Below are positions 27,246 to 35,903 of a stretch of DNA of 64,000 nucleotides, in pieces. Below the pieces are notes generated by a model, which was not told the origin of the DNA, did not search any database, and worked only from the letters and a program-made list of their open reading frames with translations. Location: NCBI RefSeq assembly GCF_024171725.1, contig NZ_JAMTCG010000005.1, forward strand, positions 62,001 to 126,000, in the 5' to 3' direction. Position 1 is the first letter of the stretch, and each line of letters opens with the position of its first letter. The position numbers and the translations under genes were made by a program. This DNA is from Williamsia serinedens (GTDB taxonomy: Bacteria; Actinomycetota; Actinomycetes; Mycobacteriales; Mycobacteriaceae).

Positions 27246-28070
27246 ATGACCACCGTCCCCACCTGGGTGAGCATCGCCGAGCAGTTCGTCGACCCCGCGG
27301 AGACGCGCTTCGAGATCCGGCCGGTCGCGGACTCCGACTCCGACGAGGTCGTGATGGAGATGCCCGCCGGCCGATGGACGAACCCGTCGACGACCTCGAT
27401 GAGCGCGGGACTCCTCGCGATGCTCGTCGACTCCGCCGGGGGCACGGCGAACTTCGTGTCCTACGGAGCGCAGCAGTGGACGGTCAGCAGTGAGCTGTCC
27501 GTGGACCTCGTTGCCCCACTCCCTGCCGCCGCGACCACCGCTCGCGCGGCGGGTCGCACCACCGCGCTCGACGACTCGACGGCGCTGTCGCTGAGCACGG
27601 TCACCGTCGACGGCCGGGCCGTCGGCGTGGGGACGGTGCGCACCCATCCGATCCCCAGCGGCGACGCGCTGCCGGGCCTGCCCGACGACGAGCTCACCGG
27701 CGCCGACAGGGACGACATCACCCGGATGTTGGGGCTCGGGTCGCCGGTGGGCGACGACGTCGACTCCGCGGCGGCGCTGGCCGACCCGTCCCTGCAGAAC
27801 GGCATCGGGATCGTGCACGGCGGCGTCATCGTCGCCGCCGCCGAGACGGTGGCGTCGGCCACGATGAACCGCGACCGGACGACGCCCCTGGCCACCGGCG
27901 CCGTCCGCGCCAACTACCTGCGTCCGATGTTCACCGGCGGGCAGGCCCGCTACGAGGCGCGCATCGTCCGCGCCGGGCGCAGCACCGCGTTGGTCGACGT
28001 CGCGGCGATCGGGGCCGACGGCAGGACCGCCGCCGTCGTCCGGGTGACGGGATACGCCGTCGGCTCCTGA
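27246..28070 (+). CDS. PaaI-type thioesterase with two hotdog domains
   Basis: Protein of 274 residues built of two hotdog folds in tandem. The second is clearest, with NGIGIVHGGVIVAAAETVASATM (about 180-205) followed by RANYLRPMFTGGQARYEARIVRAGRSTALVDV. The first half (SMSAGLLAMLVDSAGGTANF) is a diverged copy. It probably hydrolyses acyl-CoA or an aromatic acyl-CoA. It may share a transcript with the GH3 gene (21-bp gap), though no metabolic link is obvious. Confidence 0.82.
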   Translation: MTTVPTWVSIAEQFVDPAETRFEIRPVADSDSDEVVMEMPAGRWTNPSTTSMSAGLLAMLVDSAGGTANFVSYGAQQWTVSSELSVDLVAPLPAAATTARAAGRTTALDDSTALSLSTVTVDGRAVGVGTVRTHPIPSGDALPGLPDDELTGADRDDITRMLGLGSPVGDDVDSAAALADPSLQNGIGIVHGGVIVAAAETVASATMNRDRTTPLATGAVRANYLRPMFTGGQARYEARIVRAGRSTALVDVAAIGADGRTAAVVRVTGYAVGS

Positions 28071-28073
28071 CGA

Positions 28074-28829
28074 TCACCCGCGGTGCTCCCAGGCCTGTCC
28101 GACGAAGGCCATCTGTTCCTTGGTCGGGCCGGCGAACATCGGCGTCGCCGACTCGTCGGCCTGCAGGTCGGCGTTGTCGTGGGCGACCGCGTACAGCGAC
28201 TCCTTCAGCCCGGGGTCGTTGCCGTGGAACTCCTCCAGCAGTCCCATCCACTCGACCGCGAGCGCGACGGCCCGCGGCGACGCGGGATCGACGCCCTCGG
28301 CCATCGCCGCGTCGACCTCGGCCATCAGGCTCGGCCATCGGTTCTCCACCTCCGCGATGCGCTCGTCGCCGACGGTCTCCCGCCGGCGAGCCAGCTCACC
28401 CATCTGATCGGCGTCGAAGTACTTCGCCATCGTCTCGTCCATGCTCGTCACCTCTCGGATCACGTCGAGGAGATCCGACGACGGCGTCGACCGCGCCCGC
28501 ACGGTCGCCAGGCTCACGCCGATCCGCGCCCGGATCGACTGCAGTGCCGCGATCTGCTCGGCCAGCAGCCGGTCATGGGTGCACAGCGTCGACTCCAACG
28601 ACGCCGCGTCGTCGAGCACCTCGGCGATGCGCTCGAGCGGCAACCCGAGCTGTCGCAGCGCGATCACCCGGTAGAGACGCTCGACGTCGGTGTCGTCGTA
28701 GAGCCGGTAGCCGGCCGCGGTGCGTCGAGACGGACGGACCAGCCCGAGCTCGTCGTAGTGGTGCAGCGTGCGCACCGTCAGACCCGTGAGCTCGGCGAGC
28801 CGACCGACCCGCAGCATCCCGTCCGTCAT
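28074..28829 (-). CDS. MerR-family regulator with TipAS-like ligand domain
   Basis: Regulator of 251 residues. The N-terminal MerR winged helix (MLRVGRLAELTGLTVRTLHHYDELGLV) is followed by a dimerisation coiled coil and a C-terminal TipAS-type domain (about 140-251, with EVENRWPSLMAEVDAAMAEG and FAGPTKEQMAFVGQAWEHRG). TipA proteins activate their own promoter and multidrug genes when they bind thiopeptide antibiotics. The start codon has GGAG upstream; ATG at residue 5 is an alternative. No obvious drug-efflux target is adjacent. Confidence 0.88.
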   Translation of the reverse strand: MTDGMLRVGRLAELTGLTVRTLHHYDELGLVRPSRRTAAGYRLYDDTDVERLYRVIALRQLGLPLERIAEVLDDAASLESTLCTHDRLLAEQIAALQSIRARIGVSLATVRARSTPSSDLLDVIREVTSMDETMAKYFDADQMGELARRRETVGDERIAEVENRWPSLMAEVDAAMAEGVDPASPRAVALAVEWMGLLEEFHGNDPGLKESLYAVAHDNADLQADESATPMFAGPTKEQMAFVGQAWEHRG

Positions 28830-28906
28830 CGGAACTCCTCACCCGACGCACCGTGCGCCGGTGACGACCATGCTCGGGCCGCACGTCGCGTGAGGGTCAA
28901 GCGCGA

Positions 28907-29329
28907 TCAGTAGATGAGCTTGCCGACCTCGGTGGGGCAGTAGGCGGTCACCGCGGCGCGGACGAAGCCCTTGGCCTTCGAGTCGTCCCCGTTGTACTTG
29001 TCCTTCACGTCGTTGCCGGCGTCGGCGGCGCTCTTGCCCTCGTTCAGGCTGCTGCACACGTCGCGCGCCTCCGAGGTCATGTCGGAGTCGCTGCCGAACT
29101 TCAGGTTGCCGACGCCGAGGGCGCCGATGAACGCGCTGTCGCGGGCGGCCGACGCGGCGTCGCCGACGGCGTTGGCGGCGCTCGACGCGGCGCTGCCGAA
29201 CTCGTCCGCCGACCGCGAGGCCGACTCCGCACCGCCGCCGGAGGCGTTCGGGGTGTTCGAGTCGGAGTCGGAACAGCCGGCCAGGACCAGTGCCCCCGCC
29301 GCGATCGCCGCAAAAACGAGCTTCTTCAT
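28907..29329 (-). CDS. DUF732 secreted lipoprotein
   Basis: Lipoprotein precursor of 140 residues. MKKLVFAAIAAGALVLAGC is a clean lipoprotein signal with lipobox LAGC (Cys19), so it should be anchored on the outer face of the membrane. After a Ser/Asp linker comes a DUF732-type domain with two Cys (DVCSSLNEGKS and VTAYCPTEVG) that may form a disulphide. ATG 29329 has AAGAGGG upstream. It lies 77 bp upstream of the merR gene, same strand. Function is unknown; such proteins are common in mycolata envelopes. Confidence 0.85.
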   Translation of the reverse strand: MKKLVFAAIAAGALVLAGCSDSDSNTPNASGGGAESASRSADEFGSAASSAANAVGDAASAARDSAFIGALGVGNLKFGSDSDMTSEARDVCSSLNEGKSAADAGNDVKDKYNGDDSKAKGFVRAAVTAYCPTEVGKLIY

Positions 29330-29540
29330 GCCGCCCTCTTCCTCCTCCGTCGACGTCGGTCGCCGAACCTGTCCAGTATGGCCGGTTGGTGGCCCGCCTC
29401 GGACCGACATCGCACATCGCTCATCGGGGTGAAGAATCGCCGGGAACAACTGTCGCGACCGATGTCGAGAACCGTGCGACGGTGACGTCCCAGGGGTACG
29501 AGCGATGCACCGGCGTCGCGACGAACGCGAGGAGAGAACC

Positions 29541-29948
29541 GTGAAGTACCTGATGCTCAAGCACTACCGTGGCGGCCCCACCCCCGGATTCCGCGGTGAC
29601 CCCATGGACCGGTGGACCCCGGACGAGGTCGACGCCCACATGCAGTTCATGCGGGACTTCGCCGACAAGCTCAAGGCGACCGGTGAGTTCGTCGACGCGC
29701 AGGCACTCTCCCCGGAGGGGACCTTCGTCCGGTACGACGGGCCGGGCAGGCCGCCGGTCACCGACGGCCCGTTCGCCGAGACCAAGGACCTGATCGCCGG
29801 ATGGATGGCGATCGACGTCGACTCCCACGACCGTGCACTCGAACTCGCGGGTGAACTGTCCGCGGCGCCGGGTGCGGGTGGTGAACCCATCTACGAGTGG
29901 CTGGAACTCCGCCCGTTCCTCGAGATGCCCCCGGTCATGACCGACTGA
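29541..29948 (+). CDS. YCII/DGPF-domain protein, partner of ECF42 sigma factor
   Basis: Small protein of 135 residues in the YCII-like fold with the family signature TDGPFAETKDLIAGWM. GTG 29541 is preceded by GAGGAG. It ends 7 bp before an ECF sigma factor of the group whose genes nearly always neighbour DGPF genes (ECF42), so the pair forms one regulatory module. The role of DGPF proteins is not established; they may be regulon members or sensors. Confidence 0.88.
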   Translation: MKYLMLKHYRGGPTPGFRGDPMDRWTPDEVDAHMQFMRDFADKLKATGEFVDAQALSPEGTFVRYDGPGRPPVTDGPFAETKDLIAGWMAIDVDSHDRALELAGELSAAPGAGGEPIYEWLELRPFLEMPPVMTD

Positions 29949-29955
29949 GACGACG

Positions 29956-31107
29956 ATGCTCGACGAGCAGGAACTGCGGGCGCTGGTCCCCGCGGTGATC
30001 GGCGTCCTCGTCCGGCGCGGCGCGGACTTCGCGTCGGCCGAGGACGCCGTCCAGGACGCGCTCGTCAGCGCGCTCGCGTCCTGGCCCGACGACCCGCCGC
30101 GCGACCCGCGGGGATGGCTGACGACGGTCGCGTGGCGGTCGTTCCTCGACGCGGTCCGCTCGGCGTCCGCGCGGCGCCGGCGGGAGGACTCCGTGTCGCG
30201 GGAACCCGAGCCGGGACCCGTCGCAGCCCGCGACGACTCCCTCGACCTCTACCTGCTGTGCGCGCATCCGGACCTGTCGCCGTCCTCGGCCGTCGCCCTC
30301 ACCCTGCGGGCCGTCGGCGGGCTGACCACGCGGCAGATCGCCGAGGCGTACATGGTCCCGGAGGCGACCATGGCGCAGCGCATCAGCCGTGCGAAGAAGA
30401 CCGTCGCGGGGCTGCGGCTGGGCGGGGCGAGCGACCTGTCGACCGTCCTGCGCGTCCTCTACCTCGTGTTCAACGAGGGCTACGGCGGCGACGTCGACCT
30501 GGAGGCGGAGGCCATCCGGCTCGCTCGGATGCTGGCGACGCTGACAGACGAACCCGAGGTCGCGGGCCTGCTCGCGCTGATGCTCCTGCACCATGCGCGT
30601 CGCGCCTCACGCACCGGGGCGGGCGGTCAGCTGATCCCGTTGCACGGGCAGGACCGCAGCCGGTGGGACACCGCGCTGATCGCCGAGGGCGTCGACATCC
30701 TGCAGACCGCGCTCGCCCGCGATCGGCTGGGGGAGTACCAGGCCCAGGCGGCCATCGCCGCACTGCACGCCGACGCGCCCTCGGCAGCCGAGACCGACTG
30801 GGTGCAGATCGTCGAGTGGTACGACGAACTCGTCGCGCTGACCGACAGCCCCGTCGCGCGGCTCAACCGAGCGGTCGCCGTCGGTCAGGCCGACGGTGCC
30901 CCGGCCGGGTTCGCGGCGCTCGACGGGCTCGACCCGAGCCTGCCCCGTCACACCGCCGTGCGCGCCCACCTCACCGAGATGGCCGGCGACCTCGACGGCG
31001 CGGCAGACCTCTACGTGGCGGCGGCCACGGCGGCGTCATCGGCCGCCGAGCGGGACCACCTCGTCCGGGAGGCCGCCCGGGTGCGGTCGCTCAGTTCAGG
31101 ATGTTGA
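29956..31107 (+). CDS. ECF42-type RNA polymerase sigma factor with TPR-like C-terminus
   Basis: Sigma factor of 383 residues, about twice the length of a simple ECF sigma. Region 2 includes FASAEDAVQDALVSALASWP and DPRGWLTTVAWRSFLDAVR; region 4 includes SAVALTLRAVGGLTTRQIAEAY and PEATMAQRISRAKKTV. The C-terminal half (LYLVFNEGYGG onward) is the helical, TPR-like extension known for ECF42, which controls activity without a separate anti-sigma factor. It is downstream of and co-directional with the DGPF gene. Its 3' end overlaps the convergent membrane-protein gene by 17 bp. The inducing signal is unknown. Confidence 0.9.
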   Translation: MLDEQELRALVPAVIGVLVRRGADFASAEDAVQDALVSALASWPDDPPRDPRGWLTTVAWRSFLDAVRSASARRRREDSVSREPEPGPVAARDDSLDLYLLCAHPDLSPSSAVALTLRAVGGLTTRQIAEAYMVPEATMAQRISRAKKTVAGLRLGGASDLSTVLRVLYLVFNEGYGGDVDLEAEAIRLARMLATLTDEPEVAGLLALMLLHHARRASRTGAGGQLIPLHGQDRSRWDTALIAEGVDILQTALARDRLGEYQAQAAIAALHADAPSAAETDWVQIVEWYDELVALTDSPVARLNRAVAVGQADGAPAGFAALDGLDPSLPRHTAVRAHLTEMAGDLDGAADLYVAAATAASSAAERDHLVREAARVRSLSSGC

Positions 31108-31792
31108 TCGCCCGCGCCAGCACCATCGCCACCGTGGCCAGGGCGATCACCGACTGCACCATCATCGCGAGCTTGGCCCAGCGGGTCATCGGCATCGTGT
31201 CGGTCGGACTGAACGCCGTCGCATTGGTGAAGGAGACGTAGAGGTAGTCGGCGAACCGGGGCTCCCAGTCGGGTGGCGACATCTCCGGCGTGGCCATCTG
31301 CGGGAAGAGGAAATCGGGGTGCTCGCGGACTCCTGCCGCCCGCGCGGCGGGCCCGCCGCGGTCGAGATCCCAGTACCAGAGCCCGAACACGATGATGTTC
31401 GTCAGATAGATCGCGCCGCCCGTCGCGAGCAGTTCGGGTGCCTTGGCGTGATGCGACGACGAGACGATGTCCACGACGAGACGCACCGCCGAGTACGCGT
31501 TCGCGAGACTCGCGACCGCGATGAGTCCGAGGCTGACCGCGCGGATCGGCCGGGTGCCCTTCTCGATGCGCAGCGGGTTGAACGCCACCAGGACGACGAA
31601 CAGGGCCGCCTCGATGGCGGGCAACAGCCACCGCGACGACAGGTTGAGCCGCTCCGGCAGCGAGAGCTGTAGCGCGATGACCACGACGATGGCCAGGGCT
31701 GCGGCCCACCGGGGCTCGCCGGCGGTGATCCGCCGCCACGCGGGCAGCGCGTCGTGCTCGACGCGGCGGAATGAGCTGTCGGATGAGGACAT
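31091..31792 (-). CDS. DUF1345-like integral membrane protein
   Basis: Membrane protein of 233 residues with about five helices (WAAALAIVVVIALQL, LLPAIEAALFVVLVAFN, AVSLGLIAVASLANAY, TNIIVFGLWYWDLDRGG, LAMMVQSVIALATVAMVLAR). The re-entrant-looking segment DYLYVSFTNATAFSPTDTMP resembles the conserved DUF1345 region and, loosely, ion-channel pore loops. No biochemical role is known. It overlaps the sigma factor gene tail-to-tail and is divergent from the DinB-like gene. Confidence 0.7.
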   Translation of the reverse strand: MSSSDSSFRRVEHDALPAWRRITAGEPRWAAALAIVVVIALQLSLPERLNLSSRWLLPAIEAALFVVLVAFNPLRIEKGTRPIRAVSLGLIAVASLANAYSAVRLVVDIVSSSHHAKAPELLATGGAIYLTNIIVFGLWYWDLDRGGPAARAAGVREHPDFLFPQMATPEMSPPDWEPRFADYLYVSFTNATAFSPTDTMPMTRWAKLAMMVQSVIALATVAMVLARAINILN

Positions 31793-31820
31793 GCCGCGAT
31801 TGTGCCGGGGAATACCGCGT

Positions 31821-31850
31821 GAACTGTCCTATCGAGGACCGGAACTGTCC
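31821..31850. promoter_or_regulatory. Direct repeat in the divergent promoter region
   Basis: GAACTGTCC occurs at 31821-31829 and 31842-31850, 21 bp apart (two helical turns), in the 111-bp gap between the DUF1345-like gene and the DinB-like gene. It could be a paired operator. No regulator is adjacent to link it to. Confidence 0.35.
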
Positions 31851-31903
31851 GGTATGCGAACCATGATCGAGATGTCCCCGACAGCACAGCTCAGGAGCAC
31901 CAC

Positions 31904-32473
31904 ATGACCGAGACCACCAGCACCGTCGACGACGGCCGCGCCGATCTGCTCGCCGAACTCGCGCTCGCCCGCGAGATCATCATCGGCACCACCGAGGGGC
32001 TCACCGACGAGCAGTTGGGTGAGCGCCCGACGGCCAGCTCGTTGTGCCTCGGTGGCTTGATCAAACACGTCGCGTCGACCGAGGCCGCGTGGGGTCGGTT
32101 CGTCGTCGAGGGCACGTCCGCGATGGCGACCGACCTGCCCGAGGGCGTCACCTGGGAGGACATCTTCACAGGTACCGCGACGACCTGGCCGCAGTGGGCG
32201 ATCGACCGCCAGAACGACTTCCAGATGCTCGACGGTGACACCCGCGAGTCGGTGATCGAGCACTACCGCGACGTCGCCGTCCGGACCGAGGAGATCATCG
32301 CCGGCGTCACCGACCTGTCGCGGACGACGCCACTTCCCGAGGCGCCGTGGAACGAACCGGGTGCGTCGCACAGCGTCCGGCGCGTGCTGATCCACCTCGT
32401 CGCCGAGACCTCCCAGCACGCCGGCCACGCCGAGATCATCCGCGAGAGCATCGACGGCCGCACGACGATGTGA
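31904..32473 (+). CDS. DinB/mycothiol-dependent family protein
   Basis: Four-helix DinB-superfamily protein of 189 residues (DUF664/MDMPI type). Conserved metal-ligand positions are His in IKHVASTE and the two His of SQHAGHAEIIRE. In actinobacteria, members are thiol transferases or isomerases using mycothiol; the exact substrate is not visible. ATG 31904 is preceded by CAGGAG. It stands alone and is followed by a palindromic, terminator-like sequence. Confidence 0.85.
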   Translation: MTETTSTVDDGRADLLAELALAREIIIGTTEGLTDEQLGERPTASSLCLGGLIKHVASTEAAWGRFVVEGTSAMATDLPEGVTWEDIFTGTATTWPQWAIDRQNDFQMLDGDTRESVIEHYRDVAVRTEEIIAGVTDLSRTTPLPEAPWNEPGASHSVRRVLIHLVAETSQHAGHAEIIRESIDGRTTM

Positions 32474-32481
32474 GGGCTGCC

Positions 32482-32520
32482 GGCTCGCCCGCGAGATCGC
32501 AGGCGAGTCGGGATCCCGAC
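32482..32520. repeat. Palindromic element, partial copy of the 19-kb repeat
   Basis: The 17-mer at 32482-32498 is identical to 19056-19072 downstream of iniC. CTCGCC/GGCGAG then forms a small stem, and GTCGGGATCCCGAC (32507-32520) is a perfect 14-bp palindrome. It lies between the DinB-like and MFS genes and may also act as a transcript end. A third example would confirm a dispersed family. Confidence 0.55.
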
Positions 32521-32577
32521 TGGACGAACTGGTCACTTAGGGGAAGCCCGGAACGGACATCGGTGTTGCAACCCCGC

Positions 32578-34050
32578 ATGGCCACCCAGACCCCATCCGC
32601 CGCGACGGAGGAGTACCAGCCCGACCCGAAGCGGTGGACCGCGTTGGCGGTGTGTCTCGTCGTCGGGTTCATGACTCTGCTCGACGTGTCGATCGTCAAC
32701 GTCGCGCTCCCGTCGATCGAGAAGGGCATCGGGGCGTCGTCGGCCGATCTGTCGTGGGTCGTGTCCGGCTATGCGCTGGCGTTCGGTCTGTTCCTCGTCC
32801 CGGCCGGGCGCATCGGTGACGCGCGGGGCCGCAAGGTGACGTTCATCGTCGGGTTGGTGCTGTTCGTCGCCGCGTCGGCGGCCTGTGGTCTCGCTTCGGG
32901 TCCGCTGACGCTGGTCATCGCGCGGCTCATCCAGGGCATCGCGGGCGGCATCCTCAGCCCCCAGGTCTCCGGCCTCATCCAGCAGCTGTTCCGCGGCGCC
33001 GAGCGCGCCAAGGCATTTGGCCTGTTCGCCGCCACCATCGGCATCTCGACAGCCGTCGGACCGCTGCTCGGCGGTGTGCTGATCCAGCTGGGCGGCGAGC
33101 AGCACGGATGGCGCTACGTCTTCATGGTCAACGTGCCGATCGGTGTCATCGCTTTCGTCGCGGCACTGAAACTGCTCCCGTCGGAGCCGGCCGCGGAGCG
33201 TCAGCCGCTGCGGTGGTCGTCGTTCGACCCGCTCGGTGTGGTGCTGCTCGGGCTGGGCGTGGTGGCGGTCATGCTGCCGCTGGTGCAGGAGCAGCAGTGG
33301 AAGGGCTCGGCCAAGTGGTTGCTGCTCATCGTCGCCGCGGTGTTCCTGGCTGCGTTCTACTTCTGGGAGCGACGCCAGGGTCGACGCGAGCAGCAGCAGC
33401 TCGTCGACCTCTCGCTGTTCCGTCTCCGGTCGTACTCGCTCGGCTGCATCATCGGCCTGGTCTACTTCGCCGGTTTCACGACGATCTTCTTCATCTACAC
33501 GCTGTACGTGCAGCAGGGGCTGGGCTATTCGGCGCTCGCCGCCGGTCTCGCGGTGACGCCGTTCGCGGTCGGGTCCGCGGTGTCGGCGCGGATCGGCGGT
33601 GCGCTCGTCGGACGCTTCGGGCGCAGCCTGGTCGCCGCGGGTCTGCTGATGGTCGTCGTCGGCATGCTCGGCGCAGTGGTCGCCTCGCTGATCGTCCCCG
33701 GACACGGGGTGGGCTGGGCAGCCGCGTTCCCGCTCCTGATCGCCGGCCTCGGCTCGGGTTTCGTGATCTCGCCGAACATCACCCTGACGCTCGACGAGGT
33801 CCCGGTGAAGCGCGCGGGGATCGCGGGTGGCGTGCTGCAGACCGGTCAGCGCATCGGGTCGGCCGCAGGCATCGCCCTCGTCGGCGCCGTGTTCTTCGCC
33901 CGCGTCGCCGACAACCCACGCGACTGGGCTTCGGCGTTCCAGGTCGGTCTCTCCGTCGCCGCGGCGCTCGTCACCGTCGGTCTGATCATCGCGATCGTCG
34001 ACGCCGTGACCGCGCGGTCGAAGGAATCCCGCGAGTCCGTCCCCGCGTGA
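32578..34050 (+). CDS. MFS transporter, DHA2 (14-helix) drug exporter type
   Basis: Proton-coupled exporter of 490 residues with about 14 hydrophobic helices. Motif A-like GRIGDARGRKVTF, the LDVSIVNVALPSI segment typical of DHA2 transporters and motif C-like GPLLGGVLIQLGG are visible. The family exports drugs, dyes and antibiotics. ATG 32578 was chosen because the first helix (WTALAVCLVVGFMTLLDVSI) starts about 20 residues later; the upstream in-frame region is not protein-like. No adjacent regulator; a strong hairpin follows the stop. Confidence 0.92.
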   Translation: MATQTPSAATEEYQPDPKRWTALAVCLVVGFMTLLDVSIVNVALPSIEKGIGASSADLSWVVSGYALAFGLFLVPAGRIGDARGRKVTFIVGLVLFVAASAACGLASGPLTLVIARLIQGIAGGILSPQVSGLIQQLFRGAERAKAFGLFAATIGISTAVGPLLGGVLIQLGGEQHGWRYVFMVNVPIGVIAFVAALKLLPSEPAAERQPLRWSSFDPLGVVLLGLGVVAVMLPLVQEQQWKGSAKWLLLIVAAVFLAAFYFWERRQGRREQQQLVDLSLFRLRSYSLGCIIGLVYFAGFTTIFFIYTLYVQQGLGYSALAAGLAVTPFAVGSAVSARIGGALVGRFGRSLVAAGLLMVVVGMLGAVVASLIVPGHGVGWAAAFPLLIAGLGSGFVISPNITLTLDEVPVKRAGIAGGVLQTGQRIGSAAGIALVGAVFFARVADNPRDWASAFQVGLSVAAALVTVGLIIAIVDAVTARSKESRESVPA

Positions 34051-34097
34051 TCGGTAGCAGTTCGTGTCGCGTGGCGACCCGAACTGCTACCGGATCA
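34048..34097. terminator. Bidirectional terminator-like hairpin
   Basis: CGGTAGCAGTTCG (34052-34064) pairs perfectly with CGAACTGCTACCG (34080-34092). Flanks TGATC and GGATCA extend the symmetry across the stops of the two convergent genes. The 13-bp stem lies exactly between the MFS stop and the lipoprotein stop, so it probably ends both transcripts, despite lacking long T runs. Confidence 0.65.
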
Positions 34098-34682
34098 GGC
34101 GCCGCACTCCGGTGACGGGCCGCCGGTCCCGCACCAGATCTGGTCGCCGATCTGCGGACCGATGGGTCCCGTCTGCAAGACACGGCTGCCTGTCTCGCCG
34201 GTCGTGAAGCGTGCCGTGAACTGTTGCCCCGGTTCCAGCCCTGCCTCCAGCCCGCGGCCGTACAGCGCGGTTCGACGATCCAACGTGATCGCGACTCCAG
34301 GGGCGGACGCTTGCCACGTCACCGCCCACGTCTCGACATCGACGGCGCTGGCGCCCATCAGCAACTTCCCGGTCCCGGCGGAGGCCAGATCGAGCGTCGA
34401 CTCGTGGCGCTGGAAGTGCCCGACATAGTCCGCGCCAACCGCCGTGGACGTGCTGTCGTCGGCGGTCGCCGGCGCGGGCTGCAGCGTCGACGTGGTGTCG
34501 TCGGTGGTGTCCGGTTCCGTCGACGGCAGGGGCGTCGTCGTCGGCGCCCGGGTGATCGTGACCATCGTCGTGACCGCTGTCTGCGGTGACGATGTCGCGG
34601 TGTCCGACGGCGACGAGCCGCAGGCGGTGAGCGACCCCAGCGCGACGGCCGCGACGACGACGGTGGCGAGACGGACCTTCAT
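34095..34682 (-). CDS. Putative lipoprotein with Thr/Ser-rich linker
   Basis: Protein of 195 residues. The signal MKVRLATVVVAAVALGSLTAC has a lipobox (LTAC). About 70 residues of Thr/Ser/Pro linker follow, then a soluble domain (GADYVGHFQRHESTLDL, then AVTWQASAPGVAITLDRR) ending in a Cys pair (IWCGTGG, SPECGA). ATG 34682 is backed by GAGGAG 6 nt upstream; longer in-frame starts lack a signal peptide. No family is recognised. It is probably exported and anchored to the membrane's outer face. Confidence 0.75.
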   Translation of the reverse strand: MKVRLATVVVAAVALGSLTACGSSPSDTATSSPQTAVTTMVTITRAPTTTPLPSTEPDTTDDTTSTLQPAPATADDSTSTAVGADYVGHFQRHESTLDLASAGTGKLLMGASAVDVETWAVTWQASAPGVAITLDRRTALYGRGLEAGLEPGQQFTARFTTGETGSRVLQTGPIGPQIGDQIWCGTGGPSPECGA

Positions 34683-34800
34683 GACGACTCCTCGGTGACT
34701 GAGCATCTGTACGGATGAACTGTCGGACAGATCCGGCAAGTCGTTACCGAATGACACGAAAAGATGGCCGGGTTCGCGCGATCGCACGACACTGGACGGC

Positions 34801-35796
34801 ATGCGGATCGTGGGACTCGAAGAGCACTACGTCACCGACGACGTCGCGTCGGCCTGGGAACGACTCGGAGCGCGATCGGACGACCCGATGGCCGCGTTCT
34901 CCGGCGACACGACGACCGACATCGGCCGACGACTGCGGAGTCTCGACGACGAGCGGCTGACTCTCATGGATGCGGCCGGTGTCGACCAGCATGTGCTGTC
35001 GCTGACGACACCGGGACTGTTCGAGCTCGACGAGGCCGATGCCGTCGCACTCCAGTCCACGACGAACGACGAGGTGGCCGACGCGGTGCGTCGCACCCCC
35101 GACCGCCTGCAGGGCTTCGCCACATTGGCGCCGCAGCGTCCGGAGGCGGCCGCCGCCGAGCTGGACCGCGCGGTCCGCGAGCTGGGCTTCCACGGCGCGA
35201 TGATCTTCTCCCGGGTGCGCGGTGAGCCGATCGACAGCCCGCGCTTCTGGCCCATCTTCGAGGCCGCGGAGGCGCTGCGGGCGCCGTTGTACCTCCACCC
35301 TCAGATCGCTCCGAGCGCCGTTCGGCAGGCCTACTACCGCGGCTTCGGCGACGAGGTCGAGGTCGCGCTCGCGACGCACGCGATCGGCTGGCACTACGAC
35401 GCGGGCGTCGAGTTCCTCCGGCTCGTGCTGGCGGGTGTGTTCGACCGCTTCCCCGACCTTCAGGTCGTCCTCGGTCACTGGGGCGAGGTGCTCGCGTTCT
35501 ACGTCGACCGCGTCGACAGGATCGGTCCGACAGCGGGGCTCGACCGGCCCGTGTCCGACTACCTGACACACAACGCCTATCTGACGCCCGGCGGCATCCT
35601 GAACCATCGCTACCTCGGGTGGGCGCGGGACGTGATGCCGACGGAACGGTTGATGTTCGCCACCGACCACCCCTACGTGCCGTTCGAGGACGGCGCCGCA
35701 CGCACCTTCCTCGACGGGAGCGACCTGTCGGAGACGGACCGGGCGGCGATCGCCTCGGGGAACTGGGAACGACTGATCGCGGCCATCCGCCGCTGA
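34801..35796 (+). CDS. Amidohydrolase-2 family (ACMSD/resorcylate decarboxylase-like)
   Basis: TIM-barrel metalloenzyme of 331 residues. Likely metal and catalytic residues lie in EEHYV near the N-terminus (Glu and His), YLHPQ, LGHWGE and FATDHPY. This pattern fits the non-oxidative decarboxylase branch (gamma-resorcylate decarboxylase and relatives) better than hydrolytic amidohydrolases. It has no signal peptide and no operon partner. The substrate is probably an aromatic or cyclic acid (inference from family). Confidence 0.85.
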   Translation: MRIVGLEEHYVTDDVASAWERLGARSDDPMAAFSGDTTTDIGRRLRSLDDERLTLMDAAGVDQHVLSLTTPGLFELDEADAVALQSTTNDEVADAVRRTPDRLQGFATLAPQRPEAAAAELDRAVRELGFHGAMIFSRVRGEPIDSPRFWPIFEAAEALRAPLYLHPQIAPSAVRQAYYRGFGDEVEVALATHAIGWHYDAGVEFLRLVLAGVFDRFPDLQVVLGHWGEVLAFYVDRVDRIGPTAGLDRPVSDYLTHNAYLTPGGILNHRYLGWARDVMPTERLMFATDHPYVPFEDGAARTFLDGSDLSETDRAAIASGNWERLIAAIRR

Positions 35797-35841
35797 CCGC
35801 GGTCATCCACAGATCGGCCCGCCGGGGAGATCGTCGAGCGG

Positions 35842-35850
35842 TTGTCCACA
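35842..35850 (+). other. Isolated DnaA-box-like 9-mer
   Basis: TTGTCCACA matches the high-GC actinobacterial DnaA box exactly. A weaker TCATCCACA lies about 38 bp upstream. Both are in the 107-bp gap before the DUF1877-like gene. Two sites are too few for an origin; they may titrate DnaA or be chance. Confidence 0.3.
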
Positions 35851-35903
35851 GCGTCAGGTCATGGTTCGTCCGACGTGACGGTCCCGGCGTCGACCCTGCG
35901 TGC

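Noticed and set aside
32347-32577. Extended N-terminus (77 residues) for the MFS exporter
   Set aside because: The extension is Arg/Pro-rich, overlaps the DinB-like gene in another frame and is unlike MFS proteins. ATG 32578 fits the family.
35797-35903. Replication origin
   Set aside because: Only one perfect and one poor DnaA box, no AT-rich unwinding region, and no dnaA/dnaN neighbours.
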